A DNA stretch of 64,000 nt from Fratercula arctica (GCA_947846985.1 CANTUZ010000004.1:9104927-9168926), one strand, 5' to 3'; shown: positions 48,141 through 62,240, numbered from the stretch's first letter. Made by a program: numbers and translations. The notes: a model not told the origin generated them from the letters alone.

Positions 48141-51100
48141 GTAAGTGTAACTGTTCTGCTGTGAATATATCTGATTTGTGTAGTCACTGATATTCCTCTG
48201 TAGTTAATATGCCTGGTCTTTATTTAAGAGTCTATGATGGTTATTTTTTCAAACTGATCTAACGGTTGTGAGTGTATGACATCTAATCTAATTTGGTTTC
48301 TTTGGTCACACTACTGCTCTTAAAGATCAGATCTGAAATGTAAAGTAAAAATTTTCCTTTCTGTTACATCCTGAGCAGTCTGAAGGAATAGTGGGAAAGA
48401 ATTTAGTTGTAATCACTGCCTTACCCTTAAACAGCTCCTTAAGTAACTATAAGCCTCATGCTATATTCAGCTGAAAACTACCCCAAACTGTATGAAGAGT
48501 GATGCTCTTTTTCTAAGTGGTGAATTGATTTACATCACTAGCACTGCTGACCATAAGGTGAGTGGTTGTTTTGTAGTAGTGCAACAATACAAATGACTGG
48601 GAAAAGAGGCAAATATGTTATGTCACTCAGTGTCCACAAAGAAATGGAGTCCAATGAGCTGGATTGATTTCAAGAATGATTGATGCTTCCTGATCCTGTC
48701 AATAGTATCGGCCCTCAAACTTAGTTTCTGGGTTACTGATATAACTTGTGGAATAACAGAGGCTTGACATACTTGAATGTCAAAATAATTTTGTGGCATA
48801 AATATAAATGCATTTGCAATAGGTAAATAGAAGTGAAATCCTAAAGGTAGGTTCTACTCTTGCTTTAAGAAGTAGAGAGCAATAGCTAAAATATATGTCT
48901 ATCTTAAAATAATCACTTTTCCAAAGCCTATTTGAGGAATCAGAATGCTTTTTCTTACTCCATGGACAGCTAACATGAGGTAGCAGACTTGCCATATTGT
49001 TTTGCTCCATCAAGAGGAGTGTTTCCAAAGCTGTAGTTGGTAAAGTAAATAAAATTAGTACAGTGCTTTATAAAGCTCTTTATGATGATAGGCGTTAAAA
49101 ATAAAAACTCTTGAAGTTACAATTACGGCACAACATTTCAACTAGTTAGGAAGCTGTCAGTAGAATGTATGCAGCTAGTCAAGCTCTGGCATGGCACAGG
49201 CCAAAAATCATGAGAACATAATTGTTTTAGTGGAATATGAAGGTCTCAGGATATTACAAAATAGTTAATATAAAACACCGACAGCATGGTTGTTTTTTCT
49301 TTTAGTTGTGGAAGCATTTTTCCTGAGTGACAGAACTGAACACTATTTAGAAGTTGAACTTTGTCCGTAAGTACAGCACTCTGAAAAAGTCACAAATGTT
49401 AATTTGCATTTCCAGTTCTAATGCTTGTAAGATATATGTATGAGGAAGACTGGGTACAGAAATTCTTCCAATATGGGGAATGTACATATTTATGGCAAAA
49501 CAGTATACTAATAACTTGGCATTGTTTTAAGAAAATTGTGCTCTGATTTTTTGACAGCCATGGACAACACTTGGTGCTGCTGCTTTCTGGCAAAAGAAGA
49601 GTATGGAAAGTAAGCGGTCAAGTAGATTCAAATGTACAGAAAAACTATTTGTTTTTAGGTACCTGTTGCCTGATTGGAAGATGACATTATCTCTTTTTTT
49701 CTTCCTTTAACAGGAAGAACTTCCTTTAGAGTTTGAGGTGACCAGAATGAAAACTAAATGGGAGGGTAAAGCCCATCTTCCTTGGAGTTATTTTCCACCA
49801 TCCACTAACAAGTTCAATGCATTTGCAATTCATGGCTCAGGAGAAAACAGAAAATATGAAGCTCTTTATCCTGTGCCTCGGCATGAACTACAGGAAGGAC
49901 AGAAACCAGATTTGTAAGCATAAAATTAGCTCTTTTGTAATATAGTTGCACTATTCTTGGAATACTTGAAAAAGTTGATCTGGTTTTCAGACTGAATGCC
50001 ACTAGTATTTTAATTATACTGCTTAGCCCCAGATCCATTGGCACTGTACTTTGTATAAAGCACTGTGGCAGATAGTTGTAATTAGCGCTTGATTTCTATG
50101 TTGTCCCCTAGCTGCATAGAAAATGATGCATTCAACACCATTGGCATCCGTTTTATCACCTTCCTCAGCTAAATCATAGCTAGGTTGTTCTACTTTTTCC
50201 TTGCCTCCACCACCTCCTGAAGTGCCGTTTAGTGTTAATTTCACCAGATATGTTTCCAGTAAATCTCTTTTGTGTCTTCCCTACTGTTCTAAACAACCTC
50301 ACCTCTACAGATGGTTCCACATTATGGAAAAATTTGAAAAGGCAAATTAAACTGAAAAGTATAATAAAAGGATACCCAGTATCAAGAGAAAAACTAGAGT
50401 ATCTTGATTTTTAAATTGTGTGTTGCACCTGTTTATTTTCTTTGACTGTGAGGCTGAGATGATTTGAAAACCTGCTACATCTGGGCATTTTGTATAAATG
50501 ACCTAGCTCTAGAGGGTACACTGTAGCTCTTATGCAAACTTGTTACTCAACATACAATGACAGCCAGATAAGGTAAATTTTAGATGTTACCCTTTATTTG
50601 CCTTTATTTAAGAAAAACTTAGCTTCTATAACTGTTCATCTAAAAAAATTTCTAAGCTGTTGCTAATAAAATACATTCTCTTTACCAGTGTTCTGTAAGA
50701 AATAGATACTTTTAATTTTCTGTAGTAAACTGGAGAATGCCTGTAATATTTTTCAGGAAGGGATTCTTTCTATAGTACCACTTCCAAAAAAAACCTTGGC
50801 TTTTTCAGACATTGGTAGCAGATGCAATTATGTGAAGAGGTTGCTCCTTGCTACTTTCATTGCTCTTAGTTTGTCTTTGCTCTTACAAATTACTTCCTAA
50901 TAAGAGAATTCCATTTATCTTGTTAAATGATTAGTGTAGTGTCAGATGTTCTATCTACTGTTTGGCAGTTGTTTAATGTAAGTATTAATTAGCAGTTGGC
51001 TTCAGTGTCTTCCTTCTATGGTTTCTGTATGGTAGCCTAAAGGAGAAATTCTTAGCAAGAACTGATTCATAATGTTTAAAAGAAAACAAGACTTCTAGTA

Positions 51101-51674
51101 TTATAGAAAAAACATGTTTACTAGCTTCATTATGCTATCCAGCCTTCCGCTTTTCTGTAAGGAAAGGATATTCCTGTGACACAATTTTTCAATTGATTGA
51201 GAGTCGGAATGCAGATAAGTCCTAAAGCAGGATATCTCTGTGCTCTTGCTCAGAGTATGGTTCCAGGCAACATAAGTTGAGGGAGTTTAAAAGGTGAGCA
51301 CTTTGTTAGCTTCACTTTATGCTGCGTGATACTTGTTCGTTGCTGAGGATTTTGCTTTGCTCTGTGTTTTCCAGTACAAGGTTTTCAGGAACACAGTAGT
51401 GTTTTGTATTTATAAACTCAAGTTTTGAAAAAGAACCACGTGGAATGCTGGTGATGGTCTTGTCCAAGAAAACCTGAAAGTAAAAATTAATTAAACCTAT
51501 TGGGATACTGCCTTTGATTAAGACATGTACTACAAGACTTACAACTTTTTTGTTTATTTCTCTTCTCTTTGCAGTCATCGCCTGGAATTTTTCAAAGATT
51601 TGAACCTGGAAGAACTAATGGGAGAAGACTGGAAGCAACCTGAATCAGATATATGGAAGTTTCTTACTAATTAA
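47960..51674 (+). CDS. C4orf33: C4orf33 homologue, UPF0462 family protein (5 coding exons, 197 aa)
   Basis: Small soluble protein of a conserved family with no established function; no signal peptide or membrane segment is visible. Five exons with GT-AG introns and matching phases encode 197 residues (human 199). Family blocks: TWDGLPV near the start, [88 protein letters not shown] and [11 protein letters not shown]. Trp/Phe-rich beta-type sequence suggests a beta-sandwich fold of the DOMON/CBM9-like sort (inference). Start: human begins MDF, which aligns with MEF from the ATG at 47960 (A at -3, G at +4); an in-frame ATG at 47954, with a poor context, would add Met-Lys. Divergent neighbour of SCLT1, sharing its CpG island. 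Confidence 0.95.
48141..49305 (+). other. C4orf33: C4orf33 homologue, intron after first coding exon
   Basis: GT-AG intron of 1165 nt; no repeat, RNA gene or further exon recognised. Confidence 0.8.
49306..49366 (+). CDS. C4orf33: C4orf33 homologue, coding exon 2
   Basis: Acceptor TCTTTTAG, donor GTAAGT; 61 nt. Completes Val, then [19 protein letters not shown] plus two bases of Pro. Confidence 0.95.
49558..49609 (+). CDS. C4orf33: C4orf33 homologue, coding exon 3
   Basis: Acceptor TTGACAG, donor GTAAGC; 52 nt. Encodes [17 protein letters not shown], nearly as in human. The intron that follows is only 104 nt. Confidence 0.95.
49714..49913 (+). CDS. C4orf33: C4orf33 homologue, coding exon 4
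   Basis: Acceptor TTTAACAG, donor GTAAGC; 200 nt. Encodes [20 protein letters not shown] through EGQKPD plus two bases of Phe. Contains the LPWSYFPP and YEALYPVP blocks. Confidence 0.95.
49914..51574 (+). other. C4orf33: C4orf33 homologue, last intron
   Basis: GT-AG intron of 1661 nt; no transposon or RNA gene recognised. Short open frames on both strands look like chance. Confidence 0.8.
51575..51674 (+). CDS. C4orf33: C4orf33 homologue, terminal coding exon
   Basis: Acceptor CTTTGCAG; 100 coding nt to TAA at 51672-51674. Encodes [20 protein letters not shown] then [12 protein letters not shown]. The last five residues differ from human, typical of a free C-terminus. Confidence 0.95.
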
Positions 51675-54068
51675 ATGGATTGAGGCCTACATTTTTATAG
51701 CATTAAGGTCAGATGAAGCTGTATGGAAACAACGTCTTCATTCTGAGCAAAGTTTATAAATACCAGATTATTAAGGCTTTCATTGACACCAAAATCATTG
51801 ATCAATCATAAAATCAACTGTAAAGTATGTGGGCCAGTTGATTCTGAATGTATGGAGTTTGCAACGGCATGTGTTTCAGTTCATTTGGCTATGGAGTTTT
51901 TCATCTGTGCAAGAGATGAATCTGCTCCTACCAATGAAGGGGAAAAAATGTGCTAAAATTACAGCTGTGTTTTCATGAGAGCTCTAAGCCTGACAAGGCC
52001 AGTATCTGGCTTGGAATCTTTCAGTTTCCTGTAGTTGCTGCATTTCTGCTGTATTTTCACTGCTACTTGTTTGTTTCTTGGCTGTTGAATGAGATTCTTA
52101 TGTGCCTGAACTGAATATAGCTATCATGGCATTTTTTGGCCCACATCTTGCATCACAAGATGCTGTGGAGGTATAACACTACCCTTTGCTATACCTTCCT
52201 ATACTTGAGGTTTTCCCGTGCACAGTGCTGAAGGGTGAACTTAATCTGTGTTACTTTATTAGCAGACCTCTCTGCTTCAAATTCGGTGGGGAATTTCTAA
52301 TGATATTTAGGTACAGAGAATAGATTTACAAGCGGTCTCATACATTCCAGGAAAAGTTTCTGGGACAAATGTTTACTAAAACCTTTTGATATAGTTGTGT
52401 GCCTACAAAAGCTTATTTGTTCCAAGACCTTGTCACATCACCTTAAGGATTCAGCTCAGACGTACGAGAATTTTGTTTGCATGCCAGCTAATGTTGGAAG
52501 TACTCTAATTGAGTGTGCCTACCCTTTCTACATATGGATATGAATATTTTTAACAGTACTGAGTACTGTTAGATGGTAACATCTAATCTGTAAACTCTCA
52601 CAGGATTTACAAATGAGATGTTTCTTTTTTGTCTAGCACAGTAAGTGCTGCTTGATTGTGGCTGCTGACTTGATCCTATATAAATTAACTTAGAAAATAG
52701 GAAGCTTACCCACTAACAAGATCCTACATCTGAAATGTATGTGACTTTATAATCAAACTACTTCGGTTTAGTTCAGAATGAGGATTCAGAGCAAGACATG
52801 GTCCTTAGTCCTTTACTAGAAAGAGGACATCTTGCATCCTGTTGAGACGTCGTCACCACAGGGTACGACGCAGTCAGTCATGTTCTCTAGTTCTGTGAGA
52901 AGGATTGTTTTGGGAGTGTGAGAGACAATGTCTCAATCATAATTGAGGGAGTATCTTTCAGAAGTTATGCCCTGAGGATGTGGTGTTGGATCTCATCCTT
53001 TTGTGTAGCACTTTCTACTGAACAATTTAGAATCCTTCAAGTTCTTGGAAAGGACTGGTTTTCTTGCAGTCTAATGTCCTGCTCAAAGCAGGGCTATTGT
53101 TGAAGCTAGATGAGTTTGCTTGGTGCCTTGTCTAGTTTTGAATAACTGCAAAGATGGAGCTTCGGAGGCTCTGGGTATACTCAACTAGTTCTGTTTTGAA
53201 AACTTATCTAATTGGCATTTCCCGTGCTGCAACTTGTGTGCATTGCCTTTTGTCCTTTCTCTGTGCATCTCCAAGAAGAGTGACTTTTTCCTCTGTAATT
53301 ACTGATTAGGTAACTGAAGGTAACTTTTAACCCCCCATGGATTTCTTTAAATGTTGTCATTCTCAGTTTGCCTTTTGTGACTCTCATTAGTAAGCACCTT
53401 CCACTTGGATAACTCTGACAGACAACTTAAAGGTGTAATTTGGGTTGTAACTCAGAGACAGCAATGCTTCCAGGCCTTTCTTGTTTATTTAGCACATAAA
53501 TGGTTCTAAAAATCTTCCATGTAGCTTTAGACATCAAAATGCCTGTAAAGTTTTGCGCAAGACTGCAGTCTCTAAGTCATATTACTAAAAGAATTCTCTG
53601 TTGTCTTCTGAGCTGGTGTGCAGTAATAAGCATAGTCTGATGGTTGTGTTTTCTTTGCTGTCTTTAAATTTAACTCTGCCTGTAAATTCTGAGAAGAAAA
53701 GAAGATGGGAATATCCTGCCTTTGTGAAGAACATCTTAGCGTGATTAATATCTGAGATACAATGTTACTTCAGAGGTTTTATTTGGCTTTAGAGTCACTC
53801 TTTGTACTTTCAGTTTTATAGAACTATACTTTCAAATTTAAGTATATTAGGCTTCTTCAGATGCAGACTTTGGCATCTCAATGCACTCGGCGATCCAATT
53901 GTTTTTGCTCTCTTTTAATTAGACACTATAGATTCCTTGCTATAAAGTGCAATCTGTTGAAAATTACAAGTATTGTACATTCAATTGTTTGGCTTCTTTT
54001 CTACCTTCAATCCATGCACAGCTTTCTAAAGAATTACATCAGTTTGAAATATTGAATAATCCAATAAA
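51675..54068 (+). other. C4orf33: C4orf33 homologue 3' UTR (probable extent)
   Basis: About 2.4 kb of non-coding, T-rich sequence between the stop and the first clear AATAAA on the plus strand (54063-54068). I saw no canonical hexamer nearer the stop, so a long UTR is inferred; variant hexamers could give shorter forms. Confidence 0.45.
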
Positions 54069-56158
54069 TGTTGATTAAAAACATCTGCTGGATAGTGACA
54101 TCTCAAAGCTGCTTCTGAAATTTCAGTCAAAAGAAAAAAAATTTCACTAAACTTTTAGACTTCACTTTAAACAGTTTGTCAAAAAAGTACGTGCAAAGGT
54201 TCAAAATGAGTTTACTGCTTTTCTCACAAAGGTTGTTTTCATGTGATGAATGATGTTCTGTATGTAAAAGACAGTAAATCAAATTATTTATTCAGAGGCT
54301 TCATCTCATATTCATTCCCACTTCAAACTTCAGATTTTACTTTGGATGTAAATTATAAAGTTTGAGCGAAATAGATTACTTTCACTAAATAAGTAATTTA
54401 AAGTAAAATAATTGTCTCTACAGTACAAAATGTAATGCTTGATGCTTCTGAAAATGGGATTTATCAGATAGACTTTATTCAGGGCACATGCTACTCCACA
54501 CTGCTGTCAGGTAGTTCACTTGTATGTTTCTAAGCTTTAGGAGTCTGTTTGAACTGCAAGTGATGGCTTTCGTCAGAAAGGTTCCATGTGGGTTCATGGA
54601 GTGCAGAGTTAGAACCTGTGCACCGACTTGTTTCTAAAGGTTTAAAGTTAAATTAATCCCTTGGTAGAAACTTGTAGTAGGGAGTAGGGAGTCTCTACAT
54701 CAGGCGTATGTTAGATGAAGTGTCTAGAAGGCACAGTGTCTTGGCACATAGTAGTGAATTCATGGCTCGTCAATGGCCAATACAATGCTTGCCAGCATCA
54801 CTTAAAGCTCCCAGGGGTTTGCAGGGATGAGTTCATTGAGATGACTAGCTAGTTTGTAGCTTTCTTGCTCTGATCTGCCTTTTAACCAGGCCTTTTTTTT
54901 ATGCTGTGGAGTCCAGTTGTAGCCTGAATTGCCTCTCTGTTTCAGTGACATGCAAACATGAGGAAAAGACAAAGCAAACTGTTCTGCATGAGTTCCATTT
55001 TAGTACATGCTTGTTAAGTGTTAATCCTGGTTTAGAAGGAATGCAATTCAATCCAGTCTAGCTCAGTATATGTGTGTATATACATGCGTACATATATATG
55101 GGCATTCAGCATTGTGCTGGTTTTGTATGTCAAACTTGTATCAAGAATAATACAGATATACTTTATGTCGGATATCAATTTGATAAAATGCAAAGCTGCA
55201 TGATAGAAAGCATAGACCACACAAGCACTCCATCCGCAAATCCATTTCACTTTCACGTGGTTTTAACTACTTCAAACCTGTAATCACTTCTTATCCATTG
55301 CTCTCTTAAAAAAAAAATAAAAATCAACCTGTCTCATAAATGTTTCCTATGGATAATATTTGTCCTTGTGACAGTTATATCATGTGAGATTCTGAGTCTA
55401 AGATGCAGGAATTTTATTACTTTGGAAATGGGGGAATACCCACTGGGTGCTGCACAGTATTTGATTTTTTTTTTTAATTTATTTTTTTATGTTTTTGAGC
55501 TCTGCAGAGGCTTTAGACAACTTTAAATGTGACATTTAAAGTCTGCCACAACAGTGTTGTGGCAATTTTAAATTATTTTACCATATTTAGCGAGAATTTC
55601 TGAGGAAATTAGGCTGTTGGGTTATCACTACCTTCTTGCCTTTCTGGCAATGTTGTCACCACTTTTTCCCCCACTACCACAACAATTTTTAAATCCAGTA
55701 GACAACTTCAGCAGAATCAGACAGAGGAACAGACAGTCAAAAGATGCTGTATTCTTGCAAAATGTGTGGGCATGAACAGCTGGAGGCAGTTCCTCGCTAT
55801 AGCACCCCCAAATTGAGGAAGAGGAGACCTCATCTCTTAGCCCTTATCTTGTAGTTGTAATGCCCAGTACTCGAAGCAGTTGGTGCATGCGTTAACTTCA
55901 GCTGTAGTACAAATAGCCTCTCACATCTAGGTTTTGATTAGAAAACTAGGAAATGTGTGGGACTTAAGGGATATGAGGTGCTGTCACAGAGGTAAGCTTA
56001 GATTTCATAGACCTGTGCCCTAGTGTTATCTTGAGGTAAGAGGCTTAGGAGACAGGGTGTATGTATAAAATAAAATGTATGAGCAGCCATATTTTGTTAG
56101 TCCTGCTGCTAACAGATAGCGGATGTGATAAATATCCAAGCATATTTTCAGTGCTTAA

Positions 56159-56180
56159 TTTTTATTTATTTATTTATTGA
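56159..56180 (+). repeat. ATTT tetranucleotide repeat
   Basis: About five ATTT/TTTA units in a row. If transcribed on the plus strand they would make overlapping AU-rich elements; more simply, a microsatellite. Confidence 0.8.
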
Positions 56181-58966
56181 AACTAAGGGAAATAATTTCC
56201 CTGTTTCTGTCCCTTTTCAGGAGAAGATCCTGCACAAAGGATAAGGGATGGAGTTTCCCCGGCTTTAACGCCAGGGTTAGTTGAAAACATGAGGATGTGG
56301 TATCAACTTCTTTTAACCTCTGAAAACATGTTTATGGTTTAATCCATTTTCTAATTCGGTATGTTCTGTTGTGAGAAAGTTGATCCTAAAGAGAAGCAGA
56401 ATGTGAGCTTGAAAACACTGCTCTTATTTAAAATTCCAGGTGAGATAATGGATATTCTGTTGCTTACTTAGTGCTCAGTACTGATAGGTGTGTTTTTTCC
56501 ACTGTAACCAGAGAAGTCAGCAGAAACTTTTAATTCTTATATTCTGCTACAACCACCCCCTTGTATCTAGGGCAATATAATTATCTGTTTTAGTTTATAC
56601 TATTGTGGTATTTGTTTTAATGTTTCTAATTTAAGTTTAATGAAATGCTGAGCAGTTTTGCTGTAATGTTTTGTAATTTTATTTTCAAATCTTAGTGAAT
56701 ACTTGAGCGGTTGAGGCAGAATGCAGATTTGGATAGCTGTAACCTCTTACTTATGCGATGATCAGACTGAATAACCTGGAAAACAAAAATACTGACCTTG
56801 ATGAATGAAAGATATAACTGTAAAGAGAACTTAGGCTTGTTTCAAGAATTTTCTTGTAAGTGCATTTCTAAACTCCTTGTGATAGTATGTTTATTAATTG
56901 TTAACTTAAACGTGAAAACCAGAATTCTAAATGACTCTGACCTGTCAGTGAATCTTGAGTTGGTTTCAAAATGTCTTATGACTGCACTCCCAAAGACCTT
57001 GTTTTTTATGCTTCTTGCCACTAGGTGGAAGAAGAAGGTTATCAAAACTATGCTTTGGTGCTACCAGCCTAGTTATCCTTCACCAGATTCACTCCTTATC
57101 TTACGATATCCTTGATTTTAGAAAAAAGATGTTACAGTCAAGCTGATGATGGCTTGTTTTGACTTTTTTGAGACATCTTTATCAAAAGAAACACTATGCC
57201 ATGCAGTTTAGTTAACGTTCTAATATTTCTTTTCCTACAGTAGTATTTCTATAAATAATTTTGAGACAAAATTAACATAAGATAAATTCCATGAGGTGTC
57301 AGTCTGTAATATAAAAGACAGTGTTGTGATACACAACTGATTTGAATATTCTTTTGGGGTTGTTTGTTTTTTATAGATATGCTGCATAGTCTCTTGCAAA
57401 CTTTGCAAAAAGGCTATATTTAATTCTGAAGGAATAATTTTTTAAAATATAGCCTGGTTTGTAAGAGAGGGTATGCCCCTGCAAGGGTGAGGCTAGAGTG
57501 ATGCAAACGCTCTGGAGTGAAGCCTGGAAGAGAGGAATGTGAAACAATGTGAAAAACTGTAGCCCAAGAGGGGCAGAAAATTGTGGTTCTTCAATACAAA
57601 TATGCAAAAAGAAAGTTTTCTTTAAAGCCAACTTGAGTGGTAATGTGTCCTACTGGCAGAAGTGATTTGTGTCTCAAATGCAAAGTTGGAGCAACTTAGG
57701 CTGTCAGGGATAGTGGGTGATAAAATCTAACACAGTGACACTGCAGGGTTTGTTGTGTTTTGAGTTGTTTTTTTTTTTAATGCAAATGTTCTGAGCAGGA
57801 ATAACGTTTTGCTGATGTTTTTGTATACTTTTTAATAGCTTTCTCTAATATTCAAGGTCACATGTTGATCTAGTAAACTCTAAAGTCATGCTGGAATATA
57901 TATCTCTTGTTTGCCATGGCTGGCATAGCTACTGTATTATCTGTTCTAGTTAACTGACTTGCATTTCTAATAAGTTAATATTTGTACTGCCCAGCACTAT
58001 GGTGATACAATACTGATGAGTGTGATCTTAAGCACTGCATTGCTTGCTGTTCCTTGTTTCCAGACTGAGGTGTTTTGTGCCTCTGAAAGGCACTGCACAG
58101 AATGTTTGTTGTATTTTAAATTCTGACCATGTAAAATGCTTTCAAAATATGAACAGTGCAGTGCATAATTCTTTGCACATAAAATTTAAAACTATTCTTT
58201 TACACTGCCAAAGCTATCTCTAAAGCAGACTTCATTGCATTTAATTATAGTGCATTTATAAGAATGCTGTTGAAGTTCGATAGTTAACCTCCATTTCTTC
58301 TATTGATGATTTCTTACTTTTGCTTTTTGTGAGTGCTTTAGTTTACTATAGTGTCTCTGAACAGTGCTTCAGTAAAAGTACTGGAAAGTGCTTTAAGCCT
58401 GATTATAGAACCCTTATTTACACTGGCTGTATAAACAGCTATACACATGCTCTTACAAATAGTCCCAGTGAGATCAATGCAACAGTTAACATAGTGTATC
58501 GCAATTATGCCTTTTCCCATCTACTTGTCTACCTATTGAAATTAGTATCAGTATTATCAGGAGAATTCAGTTCTAGAAGCTAGTTCTATCAAGCATCCTG
58601 CTTGGCACTGCTTGTTTTCTTTCCTCTGGTTTAAAACAAACAAAAGCCTTAGCTGCAGGGTCTGTGGGAGGGTTTTAAGTGATGGTTCAGGAGGTGCTGT
58701 TTCTGCACTAGCTATGAAGGGACCAAAATATGTTTGTGATTCGTTTTCAGAAATAATGCTATATGTGTGTAAATACCCTCTGCCAGTTGTGTAGTTTGTC
58801 TGCAAATACAAATGTATTCTTACACATGTGGTAAACCGGAACTAACTAATTTGTATGAAAATAGCACTGAAATAAAATCTAAATTACTGTGCCTTCACTG
58901 CTGTTTTAAAACCAACCTAGCGAGACTAGTTTAGTGGCTTTCTTGGAATATGCAACAGATTCTTGA

Positions 58967-58978
58967 GGGGGGGGGGGG
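58967..58978 (+). repeat. G12 homopolymer
   Basis: Twelve consecutive G, flanked by TTGA and AAAGG. Prone to length errors in replication and in sequencing. Confidence 0.9.
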
Positions 58979-61964
58979 AAAGGAATTTTTAGATGTCATC
59001 TTTTTAAAATACAGAACTCCCCTCTGTAGAACGCGTTTTTAGCCAGTTTAATCTTGTCTTTTATTTCATGAGTTCGCTCTCTTGAACTCAGTCACTGCAG
59101 GCAATGAAGTTTATATCTTGGTGCCAGTAGTAGCTGTCATAAAATTATTCATCTCTTTAAGTCTAGGCAATGTAATTGGTTCACTTCCTTTGTACTGCTG
59201 AGTTTGCTTCCATCAGAAAATTAAGCATTTTGGAAACTGGTACTTTCTCTTTCTCAATGCTTTATAGCTTATACAAGCCCTGGTATTTATATTTAATTGT
59301 GCCTAGCACTTTAAATAATTGCTTCTTTTTTTAAAGTTCTATATTACCTTCCTAAATGTTAACAGGGAGGCCTGTAACCTCCTATGCCAGGTATCTACTT
59401 CAAAACTTTTTTAGTTTCAGCAAAATACTTAGCTGTTTCAGAGGAAGGTAGTTCATTATGTCAGCAGACAAAAATGTCGTCTTGTACCTCCTTAAATTCT
59501 TATGACTTCTAGAATTAAATCTTGAGATTTGGTGAGAGGTCCATATTATTGTCAGGAGAAGTCTTCTGTGTAATCACTGTGAAACAGCTTTTTCAGAAAC
59601 TATTCTGTACGTCTTCAAAAGAGCTTTTTGCATCTTGACAGGTGAATTCTCTGAAGGTTCTGCAGGGAGTGGGAATAGACCACTGGCAGGTGGAATTTCT
59701 GCACAATATGCTGTTAATTTCAGAGAGTTAGAAGAGGCCTAGCTAAGAAGTAAAATTACTGAACAGAAAGTTGGTTCTGTTTACCTCAAACCAGGACACA
59801 GGCTTTAACTTGTGCAATGGTCAGTGGCCTTTCTACCTCCCAGTGACAGGTTATGTGATGGGGACTCTTCTTTTTTTATGAGCATCTACTGGTTAGGCTA
59901 GAGCTGTCTTCAGCCTGAGAAAGAGGTAGTTTGAGGATGTGGTAGAGGGCTACAAATTACCGTATAGAGTCTGGATGCAAGTAACAGCAAAGAGAAGCTG
60001 GATGGGTGTTGACTTTTTCTAATATGAGAAGGATGGACCATCATATGAAGCTAGTGAGTGCCACGCTCAGAGCAGAGAAAGGTGATACTTTTCATAACGT
60101 TGTATTGCCACTGTGTGTTTGAGAAATTTCTGTGGGCTCAGCAGGAGACTGGGAAGGGTACTTGGAAGAAAGATAAAGTGATTGTTTTTAAGTATATAAA
60201 ATCAGGTTCAAGAAATCCCCTCAGCTGAAAATAATTGGAGATTGGGAGTGTAGTAAGATAAGCATATGCTTTCTTTACTTCCCATTCTTACTCTTCCTTG
60301 GGCATCAACTTGTGGATAGAGGCCACTGTGCTAGATGGATTCATGGCCTGAAACACTATCTACTGTTACATCTTCAAACCCAACTGAAGGAATTATTTTG
60401 TAATTCCCTGCAGTTGCTTCTCATTACTTGTAAGTTACACTAGAACTGCATGTTACAACCAAGGGGCAAAGCAGCTCTTCTTGCTAATGTTCTCAAAACC
60501 TCATGCTGAACCAAGGTACTGAGAAGTGGAAGAAGAAAGCTGCTAGAATTCAGGAAACTGGGAAGCTCAGTCTTAGCTATTGTGGACTGAGTGTGAACCA
60601 TGAAATGAAGAGAGGATGGGAAACACAGGGTAGGACATGGAGCTATGAAGGAAGACTAATTCTGGGAAAAGGATATAAAATGTAAAAGCAGCTGGACAAG
60701 AAAACAGAAGGGGACGGCTGGGGATACGTGGTTGAAGAACTAAGGAAAGGTAGGAGAGGGTAGACTTGTCCTGGCAAAAAGCCCAGGAGAGTCAAAGGAA
60801 AGAGTTTTGAGGGAAAGGAGGAAATGGAGATAGGGCCAGGAAAAAAAATTAATGGAAAAAAGTTCAGTGACTTTTACAGGATATTCTCTAGATCCAGGAG
60901 TACTTGCACCTTATATTGCTGCTGGCAGATGACCATGAAAGCCAAGTGCTAAATTTGTCTTTTGTAGTCTGGTGGACCATGAAGAACATAACTAGCCTCT
61001 CATTGCTATTGCTTTTAACCTGTACTGGAGGTTTTAACCTGATGAATAAAGTTGTAGAGGTGGAATGTGGGGCAGGATGGGATTACATTTAGTGGTCAGT
61101 TGTGAAAAGTTGGGTTTCCATGACTTGTCAAATATCACATAAAATTGTGTGTCAGAGGAATACAATTCCATTTACCAGGATATCATTCAAGTTACTGAAC
61201 TGTGATTCTATCCTTTTGGTTTGCTTTTTTTCTGATTTTTTTTTTTCCTGTTTGTTCTGATATTCTTCCCAGCTTCTGCAATAAATGCAGAAATTTTGCT
61301 GGTAACAGATTGATTCCCTGCATGCTCTCCTTCATGTGAAATGAGAGTACAGAATAAATGTGGTAGTTCATGTGGTATATGTAGTTCAATGTGGTTTTCT
61401 ATAGTCATAGAAAAGAAACTAAATATGAAATATATAAGGCTGCAGAGTACTTGGTCAGTTCTGGCTGGTCTTGTAGTTTATGTCACAGTGGCTTTTTATG
61501 CTCCTTTATTATTCTTTATTAGATCCCTTCAATCACTTCTACAGGCTCTTTTGCCTTGAGGACAACAGGTAAAGTGATACCAGTCTGTATATCACAAATC
61601 ACTGCCCGAACTAGTGTTTATTGTGCTTTTCTTCTATTGTTAAATAAATCTGTCTATCTTATTTGAATATTTAAATTGTTGATATAATCTGTGTAGAGAG
61701 GAAGAGAGTCAAATCTTCCTTTAAGGAACCTCATGCTTCAAACTCTGCCAGGTCATGTAGTAATATTGTTCTTTGGGTAGGAAATGGTGACCATATTATA
61801 TCTATTCAGATACTACTGATGAGATGGTCATTAGTGAAGTCTTTGGGATGAAAGATGGTTTTGAAAGTTGAATGCAGGCTGCTGCTTAAAAAGGCTCAGC
61901 TTTGTCTTGACAGTGCATCTGGCTTGATATCCCTTTTGTGCTTGCAGTGGAATCCACCCATGAG

Positions 61965-62240
61965 ATAGAATCATAGAACAGTTTAGGTTGGAAAAGACCT
62001 TTAAGATCATCAAGTCCAACCATTAACCTAACCCTGCCAAGTTACCACTAAACCATGCCCCTCAGCACTACATCTGCATGTCTTTTAAATACCTCCCTGG
62101 GCAACCTGTTCCAATGCTTGATAACCCTTTCAGTGAAGAAATTGTTCCTAACATCTGATCTAAAACTCCCCTGGCGCAACTTGTGGCCATTTCCTCTTGC
62201 TCTATCACTTCGGAGAAGAGACTGACCCAAGAGTGTTGAC
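61965..62240 (-). mobile_element. CR1 LINE 3' end fragment
   Basis: Read on the minus strand it carries the CR1 C-terminal ORF2 tail ([20 protein letters not shown], then [10 protein letters not shown]) followed by the CR1 3' UTR with TTGGACTTGATGATCTT and the terminal ATTCTATG-type units (plus strand ATAGAATCATAGAACA at 61965). The 3' end looks complete and the reading frame is intact over some 60 codons, so this copy is younger than those in SCLT1 intron 8; it is 5'-truncated and inactive. Confidence 0.95.

Larger units (their letters stand above)
54069..61964. other. Intergenic sequence downstream of the C4orf33 homologue
   Basis: Nearly 8 kb without a recognised exon, RNA gene or transposon. 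It contains TG/TA-rich sequence near 55070-55100, ATTT tetranucleotides at 56159-56180 and a G12 run at 58967-58978. Human has a gene-poor region downstream of C4orf33, in agreement. Confidence 0.6.
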
